From NCBI GenBank assembly GCA_010645155.1, contig CM021312.1, forward strand, positions 7,341,562-7,405,561: a stretch of DNA of 64,000 bases. The letters are read 5' to 3'. The notes beneath the pieces were generated by a model. That model was not told where the DNA came from and did no database searches. It saw nothing but the letters and a program-made list of their open reading frames with translations. Source of the DNA: Tigriopus japonicus. Lineage: Eukaryota > Arthropoda > Copepoda > Harpacticoida > Harpacticidae. Of the stretch, positions 52,580 to 63,260 are shown one piece after another. A program made the position numbers and the translations under genes. Each line of letters opens with the position of its first letter. Position 1 is the stretch's first letter.

Positions 52580-53705
52580 GCCAAACACTTATTTGATAGA
52601 TTGGTGTACGCACACAAAAAAGCCAAATAATGGCTTAGTATTAAATATTTATGAATATATGGCTCTTTTTCCATATATTTGGTTTCTTTTGAAGAAAATG
52701 AGCATCAAATACTTTGCCACTTTTTAGCAAATGTTTTTCCGGGACCTGCTTATGACATTGCGGAAACTAAACGGCTTGAAATGGTTTCATAGTGTTTTTG
52801 AGGTAGAAAAGCCATTTTAGAAATGACAAACGCTTTGGAGACCCATGGTGATGTTGAGTATCAAAAGTTTATTCGTCTGCTTAATCAAGATGTTCTTGGC
52901 TTTATACCTGAGCAAAGTTTTTATTCAAATTCCCCAAAAACATAATTGAATGTAAGTGATTTAACATTTCTTTGCACTTTATTGTTAAATTTCCTTATGG
53001 ACAATGTTATCTGCAATATTGTCATTTTAGGTACCTAGACATTTAAATTTCATTGAACTTAATTATCAAATTGTGCTTTAAAAGTTTTATTTAAGTGTTA
53101 CTGAAATATGAAAGGAGAAAGATCCATTTTTCTAGGCCAATTATGATGTTTGTATTCCCTATGACAAGGTCAGTTGAAATTTGTACTTCAAGACATTCAT
53201 CACGGAGATCAGTCTGGACAGACCCAGACATTCTTCACAAAAATCAAAATAAATTGTAGGTAAACTTAAATTGGAGAGAGGGGAAAATAGGTTTACATTT
53301 CACAATACCCTGCTTTGCAAGCCTTTCAATGTAATTTTTGCGCGATTTGCGGAACTTTCGTAAAAAAACTCACGAAACCTTAAAACGTCGAAAACCGGTG
53401 TCGACACTGACACCGAAATCCAAAAAAGCCGGTGTCGGTGTCGACACCTCGACACCGACACCGGCTTCTCGCCCACCTCTACAACAAAGGATGCTACAAA
53501 CGTATTTTAATTTTAAGACGAGCTAGTTTTCCCGATCTACTGATAGAAATGTAAATGTGCTCGTACCTAGACTATCCGCGTGACACAGATAATATTGATA
53601 TATACATTTCATATAACCTAATGAAAATATGTCATGCAACTAAGTCTCTCTAGGTTTTGCCCGTCTGACCCCCTTTTTTTAACTTGTTCCAGAAATAAAA
53701 GCAAT

Positions 53706-53886
53706 GAAGCCAGAGTGGCCGCGCGTCCTAATGCGTTCTTATAAGAGCCGAGTGTAAGTGCTTCCCCAGACGGCGTAGGTTCGAATCCTGTTGGGGGTCG
53801 AATTGAAGCTGCCGGGAGAAATCCTTCAATTTACAGGGAATCGCATTCCTTGTAGTGGTAGTAAAAAAATCTGCAAAAAAAAAATG
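53706..53886 (+). repeat. tRNA-derived SINE
   Basis: The head AGAGTGGCCGCGCG matches the pol III A box of a type II (Leu/Ser-like) tRNA. GGTTCGAATCC 60-70 bases later is a perfect B box. The body continues GAAGCTGCCGGGAG, then the tail TTTACAGGGAATCGCATTCC / TTGTAGTGGTAG, then an A-rich end. ATGAA occurs on both sides (53704-53708 and 53884-53888) as a possible target duplication. The tail is shared with the LINE at 58160-59416. Confidence 0.8.
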
Positions 53887-53893
53887 AAATTAA

Positions 53894-54908
53894 GATATTT
53901 CGAAAAAGTAAGTGCAGTGCTAGAGCTTAAGTTCCTCGAGCTTTAACATGAACGAAAACACGTGACCAATAAATCAGGTTTGGAACAAATGCCATTTTTT
54001 CAATGCTTCCAAAAATGTCATATTAAAGTTAATAAAAGTTCTACTACGCCTGCATTGAAAGTCAAATTGGCAGATTAAGTATGTTTGTCTGGTTTGAAGA
54101 TGTATTCAGTTGTCTGTTGTACCAAGTTTTCTGAAGTCTCTTCGAATACCTTGAAGGGTAATGACTATTCTAATGTTTAATATTAACATTTTTCATTGCG
54201 ATCCATAAGTTGTAACCTCGTAACCTCGTTTTGAACCTTCCCATAGTTTTGCACGATTAGCTCGGCACGCTTTGCCATCACTACAGTTCCGGTCACACAA
54301 AGAGTCGTGAAAAATCGGTTGCGAATAATTAGCCGTTAAGTTGTACTGAATTAGCGTAAGTAATATATTAAAAACGTATTGTCGCATATCTGTTGTGATG
54401 CACCTCCTTCGGGAGTAGCCATGCCGCCCGAAGGGTAGAATAATCTAATTGTGACTTCATTTTGGCAGTTCTTTTGTTGTCTGGCTCGAATGCCACCAAA
54501 GGATTGAGAAGGGATATAGTTTCATAGAATAGGACTGGTATTGACCCCAACAAGAAAATGGAATTCCGTCTGCTATCTTGCTCCTTGGAAACGATGGATT
54601 TTCTTTTAGTCACATGAAGAGCAGATAAAAAACTATGCGCGATTTTTTTTGCACCCGTGCTTGGGAGGACTATTTGGTTTTGAGCCTGTCTTCTTCAATG
54701 CCCCGATTATTGCCCATTGTCCAAAGCGGAGTAAGATTTAAAGTTGAGATCGTTCAACATGCGCTTAGGCAATTGCACTTTGAATCACTTCTGATTGACC
54801 CAAATTGCGCTTGGCTAGAAATGAGAACATGAAAGGAACCAATTCAGGATCATTCAAACTTTCTTGAGAATCAGCCAGCCAATATTAGCACCAAATCAAA
54901 AAAGCCAC
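53894..54908. other. Intergenic, no gene seen
   Basis: 3' side of the minus-strand gene at 54909-55487. No coding region, RNA gene or repeat end that I can support. Confidence 0.4.
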
Positions 54909-55487
54909 TCAGAGCAGGCAGAAGCAGAACTCCAGACAACACACCCACCACCACTTTTCATGATCGGGGTCGTTTTCATAGGGTGTTGACTGGCCATTCA
55001 GCACCGTCACACCTCCGTTGGCGACACTTCCGTTGGCGGAAATTGGTTGGGATTGGAGTTGCTGTTGATGAATGGAAGTAGGCAGAGGTCTTTGGAGAGG
55101 ACTACTCTGGTTGTTGTGTCCAGATCCCCCATTGGATGGTATGGGTGGAGGCATTGGTCTCGACATGGTTGGATGGTGCAACCCCGCCGTACCCCCATTG
55201 AACGGATGATGATGGTGATGGTGGTGGTAGGCCACGGATGACGAACTATTCATATTCGTCGGAGGCGGGAGAGGCGCCTCGTAACGCTCACTGCGGTCGC
55301 TTTTCATCATTTCCACCATAATCAAAATGCGTTCTAACGCCACGGAAGTTCCATTTTTGTTGCAGATTTGGTACTTGACGACGTAGTGGTCGAGTCGAGT
55401 GAGCCCGATCGATACTTTCGAGGTCTTATCCTTTGTCGACCAAGAACCAAGAAGGGTGGATGGTTGGCAGGCAGTGGGTCCTAGCAT
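54909..55487 (-). CDS. Unknown protein with His/Pro/Gln-rich middle and Trp/Cys C-terminus
   Basis: The minus-strand frame of 192 residues starts at the ATG at 55487. Residues 15-75 look like a folded conserved segment (KVSIGLTRLDHYVVKYQIC, VALERILIMVEMMKSDRSE). The middle is low-complexity: seven consecutive His (near residue 90), Pro-rich and Gln/Ser-rich runs. The last 15 residues are KWWWVCCLEFCFCLL, four cysteines in a hydrophobic tail typical of a palmitoylated or membrane-inserted end. I do not recognise the family. The segment before KDKTSKVS may be intron, because ...GGTCGACAAAG would serve as an acceptor; in that case the true N-terminus lies further upstream. Confidence 0.6.
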   Translation of the reverse strand: MLGPTACQPSTLLGSWSTKDKTSKVSIGLTRLDHYVVKYQICNKNGTSVALERILIMVEMMKSDRSERYEAPLPPPTNMNSSSSVAYHHHHHHHPFNGGTAGLHHPTMSRPMPPPIPSNGGSGHNNQSSPLQRPLPTSIHQQQLQSQPISANGSVANGGVTVLNGQSTPYENDPDHEKWWWVCCLEFCFCLL

Positions 55488-55899
55488 TGCTTAGCATGCA
55501 TGTACGCGTGCAAACCCACTTCCAATGTGTTCCAAAACACGACACGTCCCGTGGGTCGTGCCTGTGTGCCATTTGGAAAGATCCCTCCCGATTTTAGGAG
55601 AAGAGGAGGACAAGGAAGAAGGCTTTCTCGACGTTTGGTCGCCAGAGAATGGCGGCGAGCGTTTGGGATGAGCAATCTGGTCAGGTGTCCCATCTGTATT
55701 CTGTTTGTCATTATTTAACCATATTAAAACAGATTTTTTTTTCAAACTCAATTTTTAGTCATTAGAAAACTATTTTTCCCATGTACCATCAATTTCTGGA
55801 TACCCTGTACATTTCAAACTATTTGAACAAAATAATTATTGCTATCCTATCAATCAATCATCAATTTGAATCTAAACACTTCAAAATGTAAGGTAGGAA

Positions 55900-56235
55900 A
55901 AGCGATCGAAATCGAAAAACAAAGAGAAAATTGAAACATTCTGTGGACCTTGTGAGGTCGACGGGAAAACCGTCAACGATAATGAGGTTATGGCCAATAT
56001 GCTTGGAGGTCAGTTCTCTAGTGTATTTTCAATAGGACAAACAGGCCATGACTGGTTACGGATTTAATGAGACTGGCATTGATAGTCAAGATAATCGATT
56101 GAAAAATCTAGTTGTTATAGATCAAGATGCTTTTGAGGCGATCAAGAGCTTGAAGCTCTCCAGCTCTCCTGGACCCGATGGTGTGACGTCTCAATTTTTT
56201 AACGAAATGCTCACAAACTCCTGCCCCCGATTTTT
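55900..56235 (+). mobile_element. LINE reverse-transcriptase fragment
   Basis: Two adjoining frames encode the region just before and at the start of a non-LTR reverse transcriptase: GPCEVDGKTVNDNEVMANML, GQFSSVFS, then AFEAIKSLKLSSSPGPDGVT and QFFNEML. A frame change near 56045 and loss of homology after 56235 mark it as a dead fragment. Confidence 0.8.
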
Positions 56236-57039
56236 CTTACTTGATGCAACGCATCTTGGATCAGGCAACTTACACCCCTAATTGAAATAAGTCCAATGTG
56301 ACATCGACTTTTGGCACATTTATGGACAGAAAAAGGGGCACTCGACCTTTGAGCACCTTTTCTTGTTGTATTTGAAGAGCCCAAACTTCAACAATATTTG
56401 ACACCACTTTGGGTGTTCAAAAGATCTACTACCTTTTCTATCCAGACCATAAGCCTGCCTTTTGTGGTCAGGACATATTTCCCAACAAGCTAAAGCTTCC
56501 TGAACTGAGATTGTTGGTTAAGCTTCTTCAACCAACTCGACCTCATTCTCCTCCGCTTTAGTGGAATTGTCTAAAATTGGGTCCACCTTAGAACAACTTG
56601 ACAACTAACAAATCAATAAAGAAAATAAGGAAAAGTTGCTAATTGGCACCTTTTTTTAATTTCTTCATTATTATTGTTTTTGCAAAGAAATTGTAAATCT
56701 AAAGAGCACTTCTCTAGATATTTTTTCCAAAAATTTCAAAATTCTGTACATTTTTTGTAATTTGTTTGCCAGAAAACAAGCTCATGGGAAATAAGCGTCA
56801 ACTTGACACACTAGAGAAAACTGGCTTTAACGTGGAGCTTTAAGTGCTAAGATAACAGGACATAACCTCTCCCACCTAGCAAAGTCAGTCATATCAATTT
56901 TAACTCATAAAAACTTTGATACGGTCCTTTAACAAACAACTGATTAGAAGGTCACAAATTCACAGTACATAAGACTGGGAGGTCAACGTACTAATCCAGC
57001 TCCCAATATTGTACCCTAACAGAAAATTTTGACCTAATT
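56236..57039. other. Intergenic / possible decayed LINE interior
   Basis: Between two LINE fragments. The stretch 56930-57020 is a partial copy of the CTGGGAGGTCA dispersed repeat. I could not recover reverse-transcriptase motifs here. Confidence 0.4.
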
Positions 57040-57895
57040 TCTTGGAATAAACATTGACGAAAATCTAAACTATAATGAGCACATCCGGCTGTTATGTAAC
57101 ACTATTCGAAAAGTTTTATTTACACTTTTTCTCGCCAAGCAAGCCATTCCATTAAAACTGAGACTTACTTTGTACGATGCATTGATAAAGGGTAGAATGA
57201 ACTATGGCTTAGGTTATTTCGGAAGTCACTCTCCAATAAATAATCTTTACGTTTTACAAAAGAAGGCTGTAAGGTGGATAAAAGGTACTAGAGCTCGATC
57301 CCATACTAGCCCCATATTCAAGCAATTAAATATACTAAAATTGGAAGATCTAGTGAAAGTTTATCGGCTGAAGTTTATGTTTAATTCCTTGCAGAATTCT
57401 ATCCCTGCAGTCATTAATACATATTTGTACAAGGAAAGAAGGGATGGAAAGACTTATTTCAACTTACCACTTGTGCGCATAAATTGGTATCAACAACTTC
57501 CACAATATTCTTTTCCCAAAGCATGGAACGAATGCACTCTTCTAAGCAAAATCGACTTTTCGTTACATGGAAAGCAATGGACCGTACAAATCATTGAACT
57601 AATCATATGCGCATACTCGACCAATTGTACGAATAAAAACTGTTTCACTTGCCGAGGGTAAGGTTGGCCAATCATGGTTGCCTGGAGAACAAAGCTCTTT
57701 GGAGGGAGTGTGGGGCTTCCTATTCTGGAATCTCCTGACGGGCCGATGCCAATGGTAATGAGGCCCGGAAATAGCTAGTAAGTTAGGTTCGCCTTGAAAA
57801 CAAGCCAATGGCTTAAGTGCGACACCTGGGGACTGCCTCAACTATTATTTAAATACATATTGTCTATTCCATAATGTGAGGCCCCCGAATAAAAT

Positions 57896-57951
<56 letters not shown>

Positions 57952-57953
57952 TT
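57040..57953 (+). mobile_element. LINE 3' portion with (ATC)n tail
   Basis: From 57041 the plus strand encodes the C-terminal part of a non-LTR element ORF2: LGINIDENLNYNEHIRLLCN, LRLTLYDALIKGRMNYGLGY, LQKKAVRWI, and a final CTNKNCFTCRG Cys motif before the stop at 57659-57661. A 3' UTR of about 235 bases leads to AATAAAA and an uninterrupted (ATC)n tail at 57895-57953. The tail type differs from the LINE at 58160-59416, so this is a different family. Confidence 0.85.
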
Positions 57954-58159
57954 CGAACTTCTCAATGTATATTGGACATGTAAGACCAGAAATTTTGGGT
58001 AATAAAGCTCAAAGGTTTCTATTTCATGGGTTGCGCTGAAAGGACAATATCAATATGGCCCATTGTCTGTGGGTGTGAATAGTGAATTGGCATACCAAAG
58101 CTTCCTTAAAAAAAGCATGGGAGGAATATATTAGAAATTAAAACACGTTATGTGATTTT

Positions 58160-59416
58160 TTTTTTTGGAGGGGGGGGGACGGATTTTTCAATACCGCTAC
58201 AAGGAATGGGATTCCCTGTAAAGAGAGTTAATCATTATTATAGTTTCAATAATTAATGTTTATATGAAATTTGATCTACCAATGAGTTACTGTTGGCAGA
58301 TCTATACAACCCTTGTATAGTGGGTTGGTCAGGAATAGTTTTTAAAAATTTGTCCAATCCTGCCTTAAATGCTGTTAGAGGATCAGCTCCTACATATTCC
58401 CGACGAAGACTAATGGGCAACAAATTGAACAATGAAGGAGCCCGATAAAGAAGAGAGGAGCACTTCATTGTTGGAACTAGCCTTGATTCCTTAGGATTTG
58501 GAGGTGCTCTCAGAGCGCACGTAAAACCTCTACGATCGCTACAACTGATCTCAAATCCTGGGTTAGGACAGAGCCCATGAATGCTCTTGAAGACATACAG
58601 TATCAGATACCTTTCATACCTTCTCTGAGTACTGTACAGCCCTAACTTCTGGAGCATCTCCCAATACGAGAGCTCTCTCATTCCTGTGATGTTCCTGGTA
58701 AAACATCTTTGAACCTGCTCGACCTTTTGTAAACCTGCTGAACTCATTGGAGCCCAAATGGGTGAGGCATATTCAAGATGCGGCTGGACAATCGACTTGT
58801 ACAGAGTTAGCATTGTGATACTATCTCTGGACTTGAAAGTGCGATAGATCCAGCCGCACGTTTGAAATGCCTTCCCCACTTTCAACTGGATATGCTCATC
58901 AAACTTTCCATCATCTTGGACGACAACTCCCAAATCTCTCATGGACGATACTTGCTCAATATCACAACCTCCATTGTCTTTGAGTGGAACATCTAATTTG
59001 GACGCCCCATACATCATTGTGCGGAATTTCATCCCGTTCAATGCCGTGTTACTTTCGCCAACCCAAGAGTAGACCTTCTCCAAGTCCTCAACTAAACATT
59101 TCGAGTCCTGACCATTCCTTCCACAAACTAATTTTGTGTCATCAGCATATGAAGAAATACTGGCTTTTGTTCTAAACTTCTGGAGAGGAGCAATAAAAAG
59201 AATAAACAAGAGCGGACCTAAAATTGAACCTTGCGGAACACCTGACTTGACATCATACATGCCGCTAAAAGATCCTTCGACTTCAACTATTTGCTTCCTT
59301 TCGCTTATGAAACTATCAATCCAAGTCAAGACCTTACCCTGGACCCCTAACTCTTTGAGTTGATCGAGCAAAAGGCCATGATCTATTGAATTGAAATATG
59401 AAAATGGAAAATGCAA
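58160..59416 (-). mobile_element. 5'-truncated non-LTR retrotransposon (reverse transcriptase)
   Basis: The minus-strand frame of 387 residues has the second half of a LINE reverse transcriptase: FNSIDHGLLLDQLKELG, GVPQGSILGPLLFILFI, the catalytic SSYADDTK box, MRDLGVVVQDDGKFDEHI, and a thumb/C-terminal region with LYKSIVQPHLEYASPIW, ending ANSNSLVDQISYKH. It begins in the middle of RT block 3, so the insertion is 5'-truncated, as is usual for LINEs. There is no internal stop, which suggests a fairly young copy. The 3' UTR (58222-58193) ends in the tail TTTACAGGGAATCCCATTCC / TTGTAGCGGTA that is also on the SINE at 53706. Clade (CR1/Jockey-like) is a guess. Confidence 0.9.
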
Positions 59417-60525
59417 TGATGTGAATGTTCAAAAGTGCTCCGGCGAAATTTACGTTTGGTTTAAACTTCAGTTTGACGAAAAGCTCGAACTGCGTTAGGT
59501 TTAACATCATGATTGGTAAATTATCGAGGACACACGACGTTTTAAAAAATTGAGCCTTCCAGGCTTACATACTGATGAAGTTTTTTTTGCTATTTTTTGG
59601 AATATCTCTACTGCAAATCTTCTATTCTCAGTTTGACCTTAAATAACCTCAAATTTGAGGCACTTTCTTGGGTTGACAAGACGCTTCCTTGGGTTGTTTA
59701 TTTTCCATTAGGTTTTGCTTCGGTAGACACAGAAATTTGTTTCACTCTCAAACATTGCACATTTGTTGGTAAAAATAATTCATGCTTATATTATTTTGTA
59801 TAATTGTCGATAAATTACATTCTTAAACTTAAACTAAATGACCAATTAAAGCAAGAGAAGTATGCCAGAACTTTGAGAATGTTTCTTTTATCGAGATTGA
59901 GGAAAAATGGAAAATTTCTTATATCGAGAATTCTAATGTAGTAAAATTTTGGTCAGCGCCGAAACGTTGCTTATATCGCAAAAATTGCTTAAACTGAGAT
60001 TGCTTATATCGAGATTCGACTGTAAGTTCATGTTTTTATTTGTTCAACGCTATCCAATCGAGAAAAGGTGAGAAAGAAGTAAGGCAAAAGGAAAAGAAAT
60101 CCCCTGGTTCATGGTTTAGTTATGCAATACCATCTTTCGATGGACCTCTCATCGCTTTGATCTAACAGAGCCATTTCCGAGGCCGCCATGTCTCCGAAGC
60201 AAATCTCCGTCGCACTCCGTCACCCTGGACGCGACAAAAACAAGACACTTACAAAATTTTGTTCTCGAGCGCAAGCTGAGCGCAAGCTCATCCAGAGAAG
60301 AACGGAGAAGAACACACTGACTGACTGACACTGTTCGCAGAGCATTCAGCCATTCTCTTTTGAACACAGTTCTGGTTTTGTGCCGACGACACCTTGTTCG
60401 CCGATTGAGCTCAATCGAGTCAGTCGAATCCACTGACCCATTATTATTATTATTATTATCAACCTCATCTTCCCAATCCATCTCTTTTCCCTTCGTCGGA
60501 CGCAGATCAATCCCGTTCCGTCAAG
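59417..60525. other. Intergenic, upstream of NDUFS7
   Basis: 59543-59780 is copy 2 of the dispersed repeat seen at 22717-22960. The remainder should include the NDUFS7 promoter and 5' UTR (an ATT run at 60440-60456 is in the presumed leader). No other gene is seen. Confidence 0.5.
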
Positions 60526-61251
60526 ATGAACACGAGCCTCGTGCTTGGACGACTGAGCTCGACCTCCACCCGTCTGATGTGTTTTTTCCCCCCTGGGGCT
60601 CAGGGCAGCGTGTCTTTGGCACCCTTGAATCTGTTTGGAGGAGGAGTAGGAGGAGGAGCGCGCCACAAATCGGCTGCTCCCAGCGGGTCCTCCGTAACGG
60701 GCTTCAAAGGAGATGATGCGGCCGCCGAGATCGACCCCACTGGAGCCCGATACTCGCCCCATCAAGTGGATTTGAAGACCAACAAGGCCGAATGGGCCTT
60801 GGCTAGAATGGACGACCTCGTCAATTGGGGACGCAAGGCCTCACTGTGGCCCTTGACCTTCGGATTGGCGTGTTGTGCCGTGGAGATGATGCACATCGCC
60901 GCCCCTCGCTATGACATGGATCGTTATGGCGTTGTGTTCCGCGCCTCGCCTCGTCAAGCTGATGTGATCATCGTGGCGGGCACACTCACCAACAAGATGG
61001 CCCCGGCCTTCCGAAGGGTCTACGATCAGATGTGCGAGCCTAGATGGGTTATTTCCATGGGAAGTTGCGCCAACGGGGGTGGCTACTACCACTACTCGTA
61101 CTCGGTGGTGCGGGGATGTGACCGCATCGTGCCCGTGGACATCTATGTGCCCGGGTGCCCACCCACGGCCGAGGCCTTGATGTACGGCGTGCTCCAGCTC
61201 CAGAAGAAGATCAAGCGTATGAGAGATGCCCAGATGTGGTATAGAATGTAA
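60526..61251 (+). CDS. NDUFS7: NADH dehydrogenase iron-sulfur protein 7 (PSST / 20 kDa subunit)
   Basis: Core complex I subunit that carries the terminal 4Fe-4S cluster N2, the electron donor to ubiquinone; located in the mitochondrial peripheral arm. The frame is 241 residues without introns, starting at the ATG at 60526 after an ACGAG-rich leader. Residues 1-60 are a Ser/Arg/Gly-rich presequence. The conserved core begins [20 protein letters not shown]. The four cluster ligands are visible: tandem Cys in [12 protein letters not shown], one in [14 protein letters not shown], one in [30 protein letters not shown] and LQKKIKRM complete the C-terminus. All key residues are present. Confidence 0.98.
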   Translation: MNTSLVLGRLSSTSTRLMCFFPPGAQGSVSLAPLNLFGGGVGGGARHKSAAPSGSSVTGFKGDDAAAEIDPTGARYSPHQVDLKTNKAEWALARMDDLVNWGRKASLWPLTFGLACCAVEMMHIAAPRYDMDRYGVVFRASPRQADVIIVAGTLTNKMAPAFRRVYDQMCEPRWVISMGSCANGGGYYHYSYSVVRGCDRIVPVDIYVPGCPPTAEALMYGVLQLQKKIKRMRDAQMWYRM

Positions 61252-61567
61252 GCTCGCGCTAATCCGCCGGAGAGGACGGCACGATAGGAGACGAACATGG
61301 AAACAAACATACAGTCAATTCAAAGTTTTGTTCTCGTTCTTGTGGAATTCTAAATCGGACTGAGCGAATGTTTAACTGGACATAAAATCCTTTATTGTAA
61401 CAGGGGGTTTGAATCAAAATACATACAGAATGCCACAACAAAGGGAAATCAAAGAAATGCTCGCCGCCGCGAAGCCGTGCCCATTTATTTACGTCGCATC
61501 GTTTCGAATCGGGCTGCAGAATTGATGGGGCTGCAGAATTGATTGGGTTGAGCCATTGTTCAACCGT

Positions 61568-63057
61568 TCACGATTCTTGATCGGCCTGAATGGCTTGGTT
61601 GAGATCCAAATCCATTTCCACGTCGCCAGAGACTTTCATTTTATTCGGATCATTACCTGTGGCCGAGGACTTGGACCATTCATTGATTTCTAGAGGCTTT
61701 TCTCGTCGCCTTTGATCCGCTGCCTTCTTCTCGTCAATTCGAGCGAACTGAAAAATAAATTCCGAGATAGTAAGAGAATTTGAATTTGAACATTAACTCC
61801 TCATAAGACATCCACATTAAAGTGTCTCTCGTTGTGGCAGAGCAAGAGATTGGTTACCTTTTCAAACATATTTGCGTAAGTCTTGGCCTCTTGTTGTTTC
61901 TGTTGCTTCACGGCCTTGTTGCAAAGTGCCACTTTGTTGGCTGCGGCTTTGTTCTCGGGATCGATTTCCAAAACGCGCATGAAGTCTTTGCGAGCCAATT
62001 CGTGGTCATTTAGGTTGAACTGGGCCTCTCCTCGGCGGAAAAAGGCTTTAGCCAAGTTTTGATTTTCTTCGATGACCTTATCACAAATATTGCGGGCCTC
62101 GATCCAATTGGCTTTCTTCAGATGACACATGGCGAGATTGAGTCGAGCGGCTTGCAGTAAGGAGCGGCGAGCCTCTTCACTGTCCCCGTTGAGCGAGATC
62201 TCATGCTCGAGGAACTCGACGATTTTGTTGTACTTTTTGGCGGCCAAATCGTACTTACTCCCGTGAAAGAATTGCGTCCCTCGTTCCTTGAGTAACTTGG
62301 CCTGCTCCAACTTTTGTTCTCCGTCCATTTGCCAGCTTTCCTTGGCCCTTTCGAACGTTTTGAGCCAAATGTCGTATTTGAAGGCTCCCTGACTGGGCAT
62401 TCCTTGGGCGATCGAGGCTTTGGTGAACCCGTGAGTTTCATTGAATTGAACTTGGCATTTTTCGGACTTTTTCATTTTCTCAATGGCCCTTTCCACGCCG
62501 GCCGGAATGTTGGATTCTTCTCCCTCGCCCAAAGTGAAAGTGAGCGATTCCCGCTCGTCAAAGACTTTGCCGTCACAGAGACCCTTGAGTTGAACCTCAA
62601 CCACACTGTCTTCATTGGGATGATCCAGGCCTTCGCCAACCTCCAAGATCCGTTTCACCACACTCCGATCATTGTTCTTGGAGATGTCCTCGCCAAAGAA
62701 GTCGAACAACTCGACTTCGAAGATCAAGGTGGCTTTCGGAGGAATCTTGGGCGGACTTCCATTCTCGCCGTAGGCATAATCCGAGCGAATGATAAACTTG
62801 GCCTTTTCCCCTCGTGTCATTGAAGCCACGCCGAGATCCCAGCCTTTGATGACCTCGCCTTTGCCGAGGTTGAATCGAAACTTTTCGCCTCGGTCGCGAC
62901 TCGAGTCAAATTTGTCGCCGGTGTCGGCTAAAGTGCCCACGTAATGAACGAGGACAGTGTCGCCTCGTCTGGGCATTTCATCTTCGCCCTCGAGACCCGG
63001 GGTGAGGATCTCCTTGAGCAGGCCACCATCTTGGTCCAACGACAAATCCACGCTCAT
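61568..63057 (-). CDS. FKBP4: FKBP59/FKBP4-type peptidyl-prolyl isomerase with TPR
   Basis: Large immunophilin, a cytosolic Hsp90 co-chaperone. Two exons on the minus strand, 63057-61858 and 61747-61568, are joined over a 110-base intron in phase 0, giving 459 residues. The start is the ATG at 63057 ([18 protein letters not shown]); the frame is open upstream but without ATG. FK506-binding domain 1 is about residues 30-120 ([58 protein letters not shown]). A second, degenerate FKBP domain spans about 130-235. Three TPR repeats lie at about 255-390 ([55 protein letters not shown]). The C-terminal exon is charged and ends [12 protein letters not shown]. Fly FKBP59 has the same layout. Confidence 0.96.
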
Positions 63058-63260
63058 GATTTGATGGGGGTCAACCAAGCGAGAACGAATCGGAACGGAC
63101 AATGAATGAGAAAAGAGCGCCTGGGGTTCTGGGAAGGGAACAGGGACGGATCACAACGAACGACACTCTGGCACACACTGTGAATTCTGGGGGGTATCGC
63201 CAATTGAATGAAAGTTAAATTCGGCCGGAGTCACTGATTCCATTCGGGAATCTTCTTGCA

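Larger units (their letters stand above)
51782..53481. mobile_element. hAT-like element, TAGGGATGGG ends, GACACC subterminal array
   Basis: The ends TAGGGATGGGTGACACCGG and inverted TAGAGGTGGGCGAGAAGCCGG follow the widespread hAT pattern TAGRGRTGGGC. A perfect CAACAAAG duplication flanks them (51774-51781 and 53482-53489). GACACC-type minisatellites lie just inside both ends. The 1.7 kb interior contains another inverted repeat (52229-52579) but no transposase, so it is non-autonomous. Confidence 0.92.

Noticed and set aside
53708..53800. Functional tRNA-Leu or tRNA-Ser
   Set aside because: A and B boxes are good, but the sequence continues into a SINE body and A-rich tail and the acceptor stem does not pair convincingly.
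57895..57953. CRISPR-like or satellite array
   Set aside because: It is a simple (ATC)n run forming the 3' tail of a LINE.
61801..63102. FKBP59 as a single exon of 433 codons starting at 63102
   Set aside because: The codon at 63102 is TTG, and the 3' end reads into an intron; the donor at 61857 and acceptor before 61747 give a normal charged C-terminus.
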